From Bryoerythrophyllum caledonicum (Eukaryota > Streptophyta > Bryopsida > Pottiales > Pottiaceae): DNA of 64,000 nt. Position numbers and translations under genes: made by a program. The notes under the pieces were generated by a model, which saw only the letters and a list, made by a program, of their open reading frames with translations, was not told where the DNA came from and searched no databases. Below, piece by piece: positions 1-14,648 of the stretch (position 1 is the first letter of the stretch; every line of letters starts with the position of its first letter). Location of the stretch: the NCBI GenBank assembly GCA_963971425.1, contig OZ020522.1:718168-782167 (forward strand). The letters are read 5' to 3'.

Positions 1-189
1 ATCAGCACAAACACCGACAAACGCACAGGAGAAAGCGACAACTACAACGACGAAACACCTTACCTGGACAAGGTAAGAATCCCTACCTCTCAACTAACCA
101 CCATATGCTGTCAACCATCCTTCTCCAGAAAGAGCTGTGTACCCCATCACCGGGCGACGTCAAGCAGCAGCGAAAACCAGCACAAGCAA

Positions 190-2445
190 GTGTTGCGAGA
201 CAGAATGGCAAGCAAGAATTCACAGAAAACAGCAAGGACAACAGCACACGGCCTCGGACACAGGCAGGAGCTGCACAACAAAACAAAGACGTACAAGTCC
301 GCACCGAAATCAATAAGGAAGGCAGAGAATGCCCCTCGACCCCACATTCAGTACAGTACGACACAGAAGAGCGCAACACAATCAACACGGAAGGCAACAG
401 ACACCCCTGGACCCCACACCCGGAACAACACCAACTCGCGGACAACACAAAGACAGCACCCCTCCCAACATCAGGTCCAGCAACAACAGGGAAACAAGAC
501 TCCAAAACAACAAGCGAGCATCAGGTACGTGCAGAATCAGGTAAGCAACCTAAACCCTACTCTATTTCCTTCCTCACTTGACAAAGAATCACGATCAAGT
601 ACTAACAAAATGCATAAAGACGCGCAACATACAGAGAAGCTTGGCCAACCACAATTACACAGAAAAAACCCTAGCCGCCAGCAAAAAATTGGAAAATCCA
701 CAAAAGAGCAAGATTCTAGTTCCCATCTAAACCATGGCGAAAGACCAGCCGCAACTCAACGGCTCCCAACAGAGGCCAACCCTAGACGACCAACAATCCA
801 AAAACGACGGCGTTCATCACCAACAACTACATCCATCAAATACCAGTACAACAAGAGGTATATATCAAACCCTCGCCTTACTCTCAAACCCTCTTACATT
901 GCATCATTGCGCAGATACCCACCCTCATCTGGGAAACACTACGCCATCTGCCTAGATCAGATAGTGCTCACGTACCTGCCAGAAGACACGAAGGACCGAC
1001 GGTGGAGAGGGACGCTGCTTGCACGAGCAGTTTGGATACACTTCACCCAGATTCCCCACGACAGTGAAGAGCAACCCTCCTCCTTTTTCCTCATAAACTT
1101 GCTGTTTTGTATGTGGATTATTTGCAAACTAACAGTCGCTAACTTGTTGTTGGCCTGCTTATCACAGATAGGAAGGCACCTGCACACCACGAATGCACAA
1201 CTGACCAGATTAGTCGTCGCCCCAAACGCATCACACAATCAAGCAAAGAACAGACTGAGTAGGGTTATCCATACCCACCACAGAAGTGCACAGCCGATCC
1301 ACCACGCGAAGACGGAGTCGGCGGACTATCATCGGCGCAGATTTCAAGCTACCCGAAGCCAGCAAGACGCGAATCCAGCAGCCTACAACACAGGAGACGA
1401 GGCCAACGCCGGTTGTCGGAAACGGAGGATCAAGGAGGGAGACAGCCCGCAACAGAGACCCAGGGAGATTACAACGAGAAACTCGAACCATCACACCCCG
1501 AACGTCAGGCAGGGGCGAAGAAGAAGCGGTCGCACCGGCGGAACTCGAGCCAAAGTTCAAAGGAGCAAGCCAGCGGCGGTCGAGCCAAGTTGGGTCAGAC
1601 ACGACAAACCCTCACCCAAGCTCCAGTGCAGACGAACCCGTGTAGTGCGGCCCCTACCCTACCCCGAACGCAAACCCTCTCAACGGCTCCAAGAACTGTC
1701 GCGACTCCAAGCAAAGAGCACGGCAGCTGATCAGGGACCGCCAAGCTCCGCCCACACATCATCCCCTCCGCCAACAACGGGAGACAGCCAACCCCTGGCC
1801 CCAGCCCAAGACCCTGAAGGAGCAGTGCCGAAGGGAGTATCCATCTCCGTGGACGTATGCCAGTCAACAGCCCAAGTCCTTGAAGAAGCAGTGGAAAAGG
1901 GAGTAGCTGAATTTTTCAAAAACCCGCGGGTGTGGTACTTAGGCATAGTGGTGTTGAAACCAATTGGCCAGCTAGGGGCAAGCAAGAACTACACCAGTAC
2001 AGGGTGTACCTACCAAGGCAAGACACTATTGAATAGCGCACAAGGTGTAACAGCACAATCAGGTCATACTCTTACTCTCCCTTCTCAATCTATTTGGATT
2101 TGCCACCATTGGGATTATTATGCAATCCCATGGGCATGTAAACAGAATGTAATATCTAAGCAAGTTACTTGGGGAGGTGTCCATTATTTTGGCACCTCTC
2201 ATGTGTGTGTATGTGTAATGACGAATGTGTTTTATTATGCTAGTCCCTCTTACCCTCAATGGTTAGGAACTTGCCTTGTATGTTGTGAGTATACCATTAA
2301 TATTACTTCCCACCCCTTCTTGTTAAACTCATCTTCAAAAAGCCCTCAACGTATGTTGAGGGGAGAAGCTGAGAACAAGAGGATAAGGGGTAATCAGTTA
2401 ATATGCTATACCTTTTTTGACATGCTTTGTTTGAATTCCTCCAGC
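190..2445 (+). other. 5' region of LINE copy 1: long basic, low-complexity open frame upstream of the ORF1 core
   Basis: This stretch is open in the same frame as the ORF1 core, giving one uninterrupted frame of 1147 codons from 190 to 3633. The predicted protein is rich in Q, T, N, R, K and P up to about 1,900, with a hydrophobic stretch near 1080-1170. Past 1,950 it looks like non-coding sequence read in frame. The sense strand is strongly A+C rich. Copy 2 has a comparably basic low-complexity frame at 36,151-36,924, so this may be a disordered N-terminal part of ORF1 or a long 5' UTR kept open by its lack of T. I cannot tell which. Splice-like GT and AG sites occur, for example GTAAGC after 541 and a pyrimidine-rich AG near 1167, but I could not assemble a convincing exon chain. 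Confidence 0.45.
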
Positions 2446-4033
2446 ATGTCTCAATTTCAAGCTGTTGCAACCTCCTCCAAGCGCCTGTTCACTGATGTGG
2501 TAGAGGGAAATCCGAGTCCAGTAAGTATCAATCATAACACCCTGTTTATTACGAATACTACCCAGAAAAAAGTGAAGGCAACGAGTTTGCCTTACACCGA
2601 GTACTGGCTAGGATTTCATGCAATGAATTGGATTGGAAAAAAAAATGGGAGTCCAAAAATTCCAATAAGTAGTATTGAAGCATTGGTCGAATCCGGTCTA
2701 GATACGAAGGAGGCAAGGGAAAGTTTTGATGCAATCCCTGCCTTTCCATTCGTCCCCCAAATAGAATGGTCATCTACAAGAGTAGATGGTAAATTGGGTA
2801 ACCACTTCAATCTCACTCAACTTCCAAGTGAAGTTGAGGTGGATAGTAATGGTTATTCATTGGATTACCAAGTATCAATTATATTTGAACTTGGAGACCA
2901 GATTTGGACAAAGAATATTATACTAGATATGGTAAAAGCAAGATTATATGAAATGAAAATTCCTACTGGGTCAAGCATTGGTGAGCCTATAGCCGTCTTT
3001 TGCTACCACCAAACGGATAATTGGAATGGTGTCCTCAAAATACACCTAAAAAATCCGGAGAAGGATGGTGGAGGATTATTGAAAGGTTTGAGACCCTTCA
3101 TCCTCATCTTGGATGAAGGGATTCCACACAAGGGAAAGGTATGTAAATCATACGATTCCCTCGCCTTTTCCCACTTACTATCCGTCAAAATATCGGGTCC
3201 AAATCTTGCAAACAAAGAGTCATATGAACTACATGCCGAAATTGTGAGTCAGAGTTTTGCTAGGGGTCATGACTTTGAAATAACCGGGGTGGAAAAAAAA
3301 GGTCCATCGGAATTTGCATGGGTCAAAACTCCCTCCCCGGAACAAGCGGCCAAAGTAAAAGACTATAAAGTCTCACTCTCCAATGAAATCTTTGTACCGG
3401 TCTTTGCAACTAGGAAGTTAGATGAAGATGAAATTGCAAAGAAGAATTGTCTTATTTTAATTGCTAAAAACCTTAATAAAACAAAAAGTGAAAAAGAACT
3501 TACGAATGGAATCAAGTCCATACTTGGTGAAGAGAATGTGGTTGATATATTCTTCAAGCTTGAGCATGGGCGGCATGTGGGAACATGCAACATTGAATGC
3601 CTAAACGCTGCTGTATATAAAAAAACATGTTAAACAAAGTAAAAAACTCCATGGAAAGTACATAATGTTTACCCCTCACCCTAAAAGTTTGGATGGAAGT
3701 AACAAACCAAGCTCGGATGAACTTACAAGATTAGGGTTCTCCGACATAAACTCGGCAGTAGTAAATGCCGTAATTGCCATGGAGAACGGACCAATCAAGG
3801 GCAATGGTGTTACCCTAGACCAACTTCGGAAAGAGATGAAGACCATGAAGGGAGAAATTGTACAAGAAGCAAGACAATACGCGGACATGGTACAAGCGAA
3901 CACGGTGAAGTCTCTTAGAGGAGAAATGTCAACTCTCCGATCTCAACTCATCCAAACAATCATGGCAGCCGAATCACAAGCATCAGAACGAGAGCAACGG
4001 GCTATAGAGGGCAAGATGGACTTGTCAAACTAG
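2446..4033 (+). pseudogene. LINE copy 1 ORF1 (RNA-binding/coiled-coil protein), frameshifted at an A7 run
   Basis: The ORF1 product of the element runs from an ATG at 2446 to a TAG at 4031-4033, except that an A7 run at about 3622-3628 puts the reading frame one base out. The frame closes at 3633 and the protein resumes in frame 2 (3665-4033). Alignment with ORF1 of copy 2 (34,312-35,802) is gap-free across this point if one A is ignored: the VYKK end in frame 1 continues as the HVKQ segment in the other frame. It is therefore one protein with a frameshift, not two genes. The C-terminal part (GFSDIN...AVVNAV, then a charged heptad-like stretch around QLRKEMKTMKGEI) looks like a coiled coil. 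I see no RRM or CCHC motif. In LINEs the ORF1 protein typically coats the RNA; that role is inferred from position. Confidence 0.75.
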
Positions 4034-4035
4034 CA

Positions 4036-7419
<3,384 letters not shown>

Positions 7420-10400
7420 AAAATATACTTCATTCCGAATACTATCAAACTCCACCCCGAATATCAACACTTGGCATCTTCCTTTGCACCACTCCTTAAA
7501 AGTAATCACACACTTCACCAAACTTACTCCTCCCTCTACCCCAACATCTCCCGCTACATACATCAAAAAAACAACCACCCACCCACACATATCTTATTCG
7601 CCATAATTACCACCCTCCACCCTTCAATAGACGAATGCAACAATATCACTAACCAACATTCTACCAATACAAACCCAACACATTGGACAAATATATTACT
7701 AAACACCCTATCCGTTCTTCATAACCCCCCTGAAAGACACATAGACACACTCCACCCATATACCAAATTCCTAGACGAAAATCAACACCTTTTTGAACAC
7801 AAAACCTCTCTACATAACGATCTATACAACTTTATTCATAGCCAAACCATACCTCCTTCCACCAATGAACTACAACTAAAATTTCCCTACTTTCCACATA
7901 ATCTCATCCTTGAAGCTCTTAGATGCTTTGAACCAATTCATGATTACACGCACCCCACCCCGACACCGGCCCCCATTCCCCCTCCACTTTGTAACCAAGA
8001 CAATACAGACAATAGAAATACACATATAGTTACATGGAACGCCTCATCGTTAAACACTGCTTTACCATGCATCCACAATCTAACCGCCCACACCAACACA
8101 CCACCCGCCATAATTGCTATACAGGAAACTAAACTAACGGCTACTAAATCCACGAAATACATTCAAAAAACATTCCCTGATTACAAACTTATATTTAATA
8201 ACACTCATTCTCTCACACGTTGCATCCAACAACGAAGGCCATATACACCGGCAAGAGGAGGCCTACTCATGCTCATACACCAATCATATGCCTTCCCCGG
8301 GAATATTACTAAAATCCCTACCCCGACTAATATATCACCATATCTCCAGATGATTGAAATTACTAACCGACCCCTCCAACCATGGCTCATTCTCCACCTA
8401 TACATGCCCTCGCACATTGAAGACTCTAGGTTTATTCCGGAAATCCAAAATTCCATCACTTCACAAATAAATACACACACTAATCATACAATAATACTTT
8501 GCGGAGACTTTAACCGAGACATCGCCCTTATTGGGAGACAAAACGGAGAGTTTGTCACCCCCCCACTTGACACAGACTATCAATGGCAACAATATACGAA
8601 TAACCTAGATTTATATTTAATTCCAACAAATACACAATACTCCCGGCAAGGTGGACTTAATTACACTCACACCAGCCTAATTGATGGATTTTACATCAAA
8701 ACACCTAACCGTACCCAATATACATCTATCACCAATACCTCAACCAACTTAAACTCGGACCACTTCCCAATCCAACTTAATATACCTCACAATACCCTTA
8801 TAAGTAGACCCCCCAACACAACCAACTCAAATGATATTAAAATATTAAACCCCATCCCAAAAGAAAACCTTGACAATTTTAATACAATATTCTTTGAAAA
8901 AAACTCACTACAAATAGACTCCCTTACAAATACTCTTTCTAACCACCAACACCTCACACATACACAATGGCAAGATGCTTGCACGACTCTTGACAAAATT
9001 ATTAACGAAATTTCTACTACATTAGAAAAGACCTGTAAAGCGCCTCCAATACCACAACTCACACCTAGAACCTCAAAACAAGGGGGGTATCTCCCAAGAA
9101 AACTAGCCAAAAAGTGGAAACAACATCTTGCCACATACCACACTATTCGCAAAACAATTTATATTGCTAAAACCAACCAAAATTGGCAAATCCACCCCAT
9201 AATCTCCGAACTACAAAACCTCCGTCATCCCCAAATCCCACAAGTACCACCACCCAACACCTCTCACGGAGACTGGCTAAAAGACATTGCAATCATTGCA
9301 AAAACCGCCAACAAAGAAGCTCGGAAAATTACTACAAAATATGCAAGAGAATGTGTCAAAAAAGCTATTTCTAAATATCGTCAATTATACGAGACCAACC
9401 CAAAAAAGATTAATAGAAAAGTCTTTAAAAACAACACAAACCTACCACTAGACTGCATTTTAGATCAAAACAATAACATTCTAACCAGCCCTGATGACAT
9501 CGCAAATGAAATACATTTTCAACAATCTATAAACAATAGACCATCCACCCCCCCATGTCACCTCCAACCACAACATACATCAACATGCACGTGCGGAGTT
9601 AGGCAATACCCGTGGCACGATTTGGACGGATTTACCATTGATAAAAGAGGCGAACCAACAACACCTCTCCACTCATATTATAACAAAGACACATACAACA
9701 TGTGCCTAAAAAACTTGGGAACCAACAAAGCCCCCGGCCCAGACCATATACCGAACTCAATTCTAAAAAACATGCCCCCAAGATTCCATGACCTTCTATC
9801 ACTATTCTTCCTTCACTGTTACAAACAAAGATCCATCCCCGCATCTTGGAAAACAAGCCTAACAATCTTATTATACAAAAAAGGCAACCCATCCATGCTA
9901 CCTAATCACCGACCCATTGCCTTAGCTAACACCATTTACAAACTATATACTAGCACACTAACATCAATATTATCGGCCTACGGGGAAAAACACCAAATAT
10001 TACACGAAAGCCAAGAAGGGTTTAGAGCCGAGAGAAGTACCACACGGCAACTTCAAACCCTCATTGCCGCTCTTGAGGATGCAAAATTCACGAATAAAGA
10101 CATTTACATACTCTATATTGACTTCAAAAACGCATTTGGTTCCATTGACCATCCTCGATTGCTCGCCGTTATGAGTGATCTTGGGTACCCGGAAGACGCA
10201 ATCACACTAGTTGGCAATATATACTCCCAATCTACCACTACATACGTCGGAGAATTCTTTGGTAAAACACGCCCTATCCCCATCCAACGGGGTACCATCC
10301 AAGGCGACACATTGAGCCCATACCTCTTTATTATTTTTCTTGAACCTCTACTGAGATGGCTTCAAAAAGGCAATAATGGCTACACATTTGGAACCTCTAA

Positions 10401-13400
10401 AATCACTATAAATTCGGCCGCATATGCCGACGATCTAGCGGCCATCTCCGGACGTCTTAAATCACTTCAAACTCAATTAGACAAAATAGACAAATTTTGT
10501 CTATGGACCGGGATGGAACTCGGGGTCCAAAAATGTGCTGTAACCGGGTGCCCAAACAAATCCAAAATAAATCCGACCGCCTTCAAAGCCATTATCCAAG
10601 CTACCAATATCCACTATCGTAACCAACCAATTCCGGTTCTCAACCAAAACCAACCCTACATATACCTTGGAATAAACCTAGTCCCATCTTTAAAATGGAA
10701 AATTCAAATTCACGCTACTACTACAAAACTTATTAAACAATGCAAGGATCTTACACTATGTCCGGCCACATTGCAACAAAAAATAAAAATGATTGATACC
10801 GTCATACGTCCGGGTATTGCATATAGTTTCTATGCGGTCCCATATTCCATGCCCGCCATAAACAAACTTGACAAAAAAATCATAGCCATACAAAAGAAAA
10901 TATGTGGACTTCCCAATTGTACGGCCAATGTCATAACACAACTCCCCCATCAATTATTCGGATTAGAAGCTTTTTCCCTTAAAAATGCCTACCTACGTTG
11001 CATTGGAGAACAACTCCAGAATGCACTTAACGATAAAGGACGACTAGGACTAATTTATGGTGGACTCCTTCGACACATCCTTGCCATTTATGGGGGAGCA
11101 CAATACCTCCAAAGACTTAAAAAATCTGATTGTCTTAGATCTCCCATTACCCGCACGCTTTTTCTACTCAAAACAGAAGGTCAAACATTTCTAAAAAGCA
11201 CACTAGAAGATTTCCTACTAGACCCCGCGCCGCTCGAACAAAACTGGGCAAATGAAATACATAACCTCCCTAGACTTGACAGACAACTATCCGACAAACT
11301 CCTACAAAAACTTTTTTCCGCAAACATTACCGATCTAAAACAAATCACCCTACCAAATGGAACACACCTTATGAACGATAAGAGCTACAAGAAAATCTAT
11401 GGTACCCCTCATAAATTAATAAAAAGTGCACTTAATATTGCCAAACAATTATTTTGTCACCCTACATGTCTCCATATATGCCCTAACCCTTGCACCAATC
11501 ACCCCCCACCGTACACACTTAAAGACTCATACATCATCAATCACGATGACATCCACCCCAACATCAATCCCCCACTAACCCCTCCAAACCCGCCACATTC
11601 ACAACCATATGCCCCTCCACCACATATACTAAAAAATCCTTCCATACACCCAATAAACAACATAACCGCGCACAAACATAGAAAGTACACTGACTCTAAC
11701 AACATAAGCAAACAATATACAACATATCTATGCCATTGGTCCCACAACAACAACACCTACATCAAATGGCTTCCACAAAGAAATCTTTTCCCTTGGCACA
11801 ACCCAAATACCTCCTCACATAACACCGAAATCCTCACACAATACTACCTTAGAACCCAAAACAATTATTACCGAAATATCATACAATTACACCACCCCCA
11901 AGCACAACCTTGCGATAGAAGATTTGTCACGCCACCTCTCATTATCCCCCTCCTTAACATCTTTACAACCGAATGCAACCCGGAAACTGACATAGTAGCA
12001 CAAACAAATACAATCAAAATACAACAAAATAATGCCCACATATACGAAGATAACGGTAGACTTCTAATAACCATACCACTCGATAGACTAAAATGGCTAT
12101 GGAACCAATATCACAACGCACTACAAACCCCCATTAACATTGAACCAATACCCCAAATATTTGAAACCGAAATTGTTTGGCTATACCAAAGATATAAATA
12201 CCGAATACCCAAAAATGACCCCCTTAAAAATGCACACTACACATTACCCGATCCTATCTTAGACTACCTTATTACATCTTTGAATATTACACATTCATAC
12301 TTCTCATCCCCCGTTACATGTTCCACAAAAATCTCAAAATTTTACTCTCCATTCGAACGCGATAAGATTTTTGGTTCTCTTGGAAAAGCTTTTGATTATA
12401 AGTGGAGCGGAATAGGCCTTGCACACCCTCACAATGTAGAAGAAACACAACAAGCAACACATTGGGCACGCCTAGCGGCAAATAGTGACCCCAACCACAA
12501 CATCACCATTATTATCACTCCCGACACTCATTGGTACCACAACCCTAACCCACACCTAGGCCCATTCCCGGACTCGCACATTATAGTATTATTTGAAGCA
12601 GACTCTATGACTTACAAAGAACCCACTATACCACCGCAAATACAAACACCCCGTCTTGAACCAGCAACTCTACGTATCCTCTGTATACATCAACAAACTC
12701 AAGAAATAGGTACTCTAGAAAACCTCACTCATCTCACGTTGATAGCAAAAAATCTAAACATTAACAAGGTATACACCGCAATTGCTTCTCCCACACCCAT
12801 TTCAACTCGTGTAAACCGCAACAAAAAATGGTCTAAAACCCCCCACACAAACATCTCGACATCACCAATTACCGAATTGAGCCTCCCCCTCTCCTACTAC
12901 CAAATTAATACAGACCTTAAATTTGACCCCAACTTTAGCTACTACACTGACGGCTCTTTTAAAGAACCAACCGAAGTAAGCCCGGGACATTGGCACCGAG
13001 AAAAAGCCGGTTATGGGATATACAACTCAACCAAACAAATAAAACTAGGCAAAAGATTACATGGACTCCAAAATATTCTAAGAGCCGAGATGATGGCTAT
13101 ACACAAAACCCTTAAAATAATCACCACTCAATACCCAAACGAACCGGCCCACATTTTTACAGATTGCATAAATGTATTATATCTCCTTAATACACATATA
13201 AAACACCCTACTCTACACAATAGTCACCCGGATAAAACTATCCTCACATCTATGGTTGCAATGCTCCAAAACCGTACACAGATCACTACTCTCCACAAAG
13301 TCCGAGCTCATGCTAATATCGATGGCAATGAACAAGCCGACAGACTAGCAAAAGAAGGAAGAGAAAAAACCCACAAAAATGCCGAACACCCATACGAACA

Positions 13401-14406
13401 CGCCCATGCCACCCCATATTACTTTCATAGATATGAATGGCCCTCTATGGGTGAAACTCCCGATAAAGGCCCCATACGCTTCTTGGACAAATACCTCAAA
13501 AAACATGATCTTGTAAATAACCTAGAAAAACTTACGGAAAACTTTCCCAATATTGATAAATGGACTGGCAACCCAAACATTCATAAGGTACTGTCCAACA
13601 ATTTTTGGAAAAATCCCATTATAACGGATCCACAAATTACATGCCTAATTAAATTCCGCACCGGACAATACATGGGTAATGCCCGCAAACAATTCTTCTT
13701 TGGAATAGAAAGATTCCCTACAATTACATGCCCAATTTGCAACACCACGGACCCAGACACATGGCTACATATCTTACTCAAATGCCAAAACCCCCATATA
13801 CACTCACTAATTGTCAAAAGACATAACAAAGCCGTATGGGCTATTCGTAAATTACTAATATCATCAACCAAATCCCGGTGTTTCATTCTCATGAATGCCG
13901 GTACCTTTAATGACAACCCACAAGAAAATACGGTCCCTTCTTGGCTATTACCATGCATCTGTCATACTCAAAGATGCCAATGTAATGCAAGATTCAAACC
14001 GGACCTACTATGTGTCAGAGGACTTTCATACAATGATCCCCCACCAAACCACATAGACCCTACTCTTACCATCCAATTTATTGAATTCACATACTGCAAT
14101 GATAGATTCTCTCCGGACACTATTGCAAACAAAACAAATAAATACCAACCACTACTTGACGATATCCAAGCACTAGGATGGAAAGTAGACCCCCTCATTG
14201 TCATCACCGCAGGTGCTAGAGCCACCACCTTCATTCCCTCAATGACAACCCTCGAAGAAACATTTAAAATCCCCATCACTCTAATCAAAACTACCTTTTC
14301 AAATATCAATATTATTGCAATTCAACATGCTATGTCGATACTTCTTCATAAACGAAAACTTGAAAACAACCAACCCCTCCCTGACGCTTCAAACCCCCCT
14401 CCATAG
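7420..14406 (+). CDS. LINE copy 1 ORF2: APE endonuclease - reverse transcriptase - RNase H - CCHC/RLE polyprotein
   Basis: The open frame of over 2,300 codons would begin after the 2A proline at 7369. A TAA at 7417-7419 interrupts the first codons, and no new ATG is obvious. Residues below count from 7471. (1) APE nuclease, about 183-435, with WNASSLN, IQETKL, YMPS, CGDFNRD and SDHFPI. (2) A conserved C-x-C patch near 707 (CTCGVRQYPWHDL). (3) Reverse transcriptase, about 745-1010, with NKAPGPDHIP, RPIALANTIYK, ILYIDFKNAF, GTIQGDTLSPYLF and AYADDL. (4) A Cys-rich cluster near 1328-1345. (5) RNase H, about 1823-1960, with YYTDGSF, the E of LRAEMMAIHK, FTDCIN and a final GNEQADRLAKEG. (6) A C-terminal CCHC knuckle, C-x2-C-x9-H-x4-C, at 2087-2105, followed by KRHNKAV, KPDLLCV and IEFTY, the layout of R2-type restriction-like endonucleases. 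Copy 2 conserves all of these. Confidence 0.92.
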   Translation, partial: KIYFIPNTIKLHPEYQHLASSFAPLLKSNHTLHQTYSSLYPNISRYIHQKNNHPPTHILFAIITTLHPSIDECNNITNQHSTNTNPTHWTNILLNTLSVLHNPPERHIDTLHPYTKFLDENQHLFEHKTSLHNDLYNFIHSQTIPPSTNELQLKFPYFPHNLILEALRCFEPIHDYTHPTPTPAPIPPPLCNQDNTDNRNTHIVTWNASSLNTALPCIHNLTAHTNTPPAIIAIQETKLTATKSTKYIQKTFPDYKLIFNNTHSLTRCIQQRRPYTPARGGLLMLIHQSYAFPGNITKIPTPTNISPYLQMIEITNRPLQPWLILHLYMPSHIEDSRFIPEIQNSITSQINTHTNHTIILCGDFNRDIALIGRQNGEFVTPPLDTDYQWQQYTNNLDLYLIPTNTQYSRQGGLNYTHTSLIDGFYIKTPNRTQYTSITNTSTNLNSDHFPIQLNIPHNTLISRPPNTTNSNDIKILNPIPKENLDNFNTIFFEKNSLQIDSLTNTLSNHQHLTHTQWQDACTTLDKIINEISTTLEKTCKAPPIPQLTPRTSKQGGYLPRKLAKKWKQHLATYHTIRKTIYIAKTNQNWQIHPIISELQNLRHPQIPQVPPPNTSHGDWLKDIAIIAKTANKEARKITTKYARECVKKAISKYRQLYETNPKKINRKVFKNNTNLPLDCILDQNNNILTSPDDIANEIHFQQSINNRPSTPPCHLQPQHTSTCTCGVRQYPWHDLDGFTIDKRGEPTTPLHSYYNKDTYNMCLKNLGTNKAPGPDHIPNSILKNMPPRFHDLLSLFFLHCYKQRSIPASWKTSLTILLYKKGNPSMLPNHRPIALANTIYKLYTSTLTSILSAYGEKHQILHESQEGFRAERSTTRQLQTLIAALEDAKFTNKDIYILYIDFKNAFGSIDHPRLLAVMSDLGYPEDAITLVGNIYSQSTTTYVGEFFGKTRPIPIQRGTIQGDTLSPYLFIIFLEPLLRWLQKGNNGYTFGTSKITINSAAYADDLAAISGRLKSLQTQLDKIDKFCLWTGMELGVQKCAVTGCPNKSKINPTAFKAIIQATNIHYRNQPIPVLNQNQPYIYLGINLVPSLKWKIQIHATTTKLIKQCKDLTLCPATLQQKIKMIDTVIRPGIAYSFYAVPYSMPAINKLDKKIIAIQKKICGLPNCTANVITQLPHQLFGLEAFSLKNAYLRCIGEQLQNALNDKGRLGLIYGGLLRHILAIYGGAQYLQRLKKSDCLRSPITRTLFLLKTEGQTFLKSTLEDFLLDPAPLEQNWANEIHNLPRLDRQLSDKLLQKLFSANITDLKQITLPNGTHLMNDKSYKKIYGTPHKLIKSALNIAKQLFCHPTCLHICPNPCTNHPPPYTLKDSYIINHDDIHPNINPPLTPPNPPHSQPYAPPPHILKNPSIHPINNITAHKHRKYTDSNNISKQYTTYLCHWSHNNNTYIKWLPQRNLFPWHNPNTSSHNTEILTQYYLRTQNNYYRNIIQLHHPQAQPCDRRFVTPPLIIPLLNIFTTECNPETDIVAQTNTIKIQQNNAHIYEDNGRLLITIPLDRLKWLWNQYHNALQTPINIEPIPQIFETEIVWLYQRYKYRIPKNDPLKNAHYTLPDPILDYLITSLNITHSYFSSPVTCSTKISKFYSPFERDKIFGSLGKAFDYKWSGIGLAHPHNVEETQQATHWARLAANSDPNHNITIIITPDTHWYHNPNPHLGPFPDSHIIVLFEADSMTYKEPTIPPQIQTPRLEPATLRILCIHQQTQEIGTLENLTHLTLIAKNLNINKVYTAIASPTPISTRVNRNKKWSKTPHTNISTSPITELSLPLSYYQINTDLKFDPNFSYYTDGSFKEPTEVSPGHWHREKAGYGIYNSTKQIKLGKRLHGLQNILRAEMMAIHKTLKIITTQYPNEPAHIFTDCINVLYLLNTHIKHPTLHNSHPDKTILTSMVAMLQNRTQITTLHKVRAHANIDGNEQADRLAKEGREKTHKNAEHPYEHAHATPYYFHRYEWPSMGETPDKGPIRFLDKYLKKHDLVNNLEKLTENFPNIDKWTGNPNIHKVLSNNFWKNPIITDPQITCLIKFRTGQYMGNARKQFFFGIERFPTITCPICNTTDPDTWLHILLKCQNPHIHSLIVKRHNKAVWAIRKLLISSTKSRCFILMNAGTFNDNPQENTVPSWLLPCICHTQRCQCNARFKPDLLCVRGLSYNDPPPNHIDPTLTIQFIEFTYCNDRFSPDTIANKTNKYQPLLDDIQALGWKVDPLIVITAGARATTFIPSMTTLEETFKIPITLIKTTFSNINIIAIQHAMSILLHKRKLENNQPLPDASNPPP

Positions 14407-14648
14407 ATCTACCCCTACTTTTCCATTTTCACCGCACTTGCCCTACCTCTTGTGGGACTTCTCGGGACCTAGGGTCGTTTTATACCGGTTACTTGATACT
14501 GAGTACATAGTGTCTACCCTCGAAAGGGGGAAGTAGTTCCATACTACTAACCCATGCCCGGTGGGCATGGACTTAGTGGTGGAATGAACGGACACTTCAC
14601 TCACGCCGGCCCCCCCTTTTGGAGACCGGCGTTCTTCTTCTTCTTCTG
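14407..14648 (+). other. LINE copy 1 3' UTR, terminal hairpin and (TTC)5 tail
   Basis: The 3' UTR matches copy 2 closely, for example the block ending in a CATAGTGTCTACCCTCGA-type segment and the GTAGTTCC block. Next to the tail, ACGCCGG (14,603-14,609) pairs with CCGGCGT (14,626-14,632), and TTC repeats follow to about 14,648. In LINEs such 3' structures are typically what the reverse transcriptase recognises when it primes at the target; that role is inferred here. Confidence 0.85.

Noticed and set aside
2521-2619. Possible intron (CCA|GTAAGTA to GGCTAG) at the start of LINE copy 1 ORF1
   Set aside because: Splicing it leads straight to a stop codon, while the unspliced frame aligns with copy 2.
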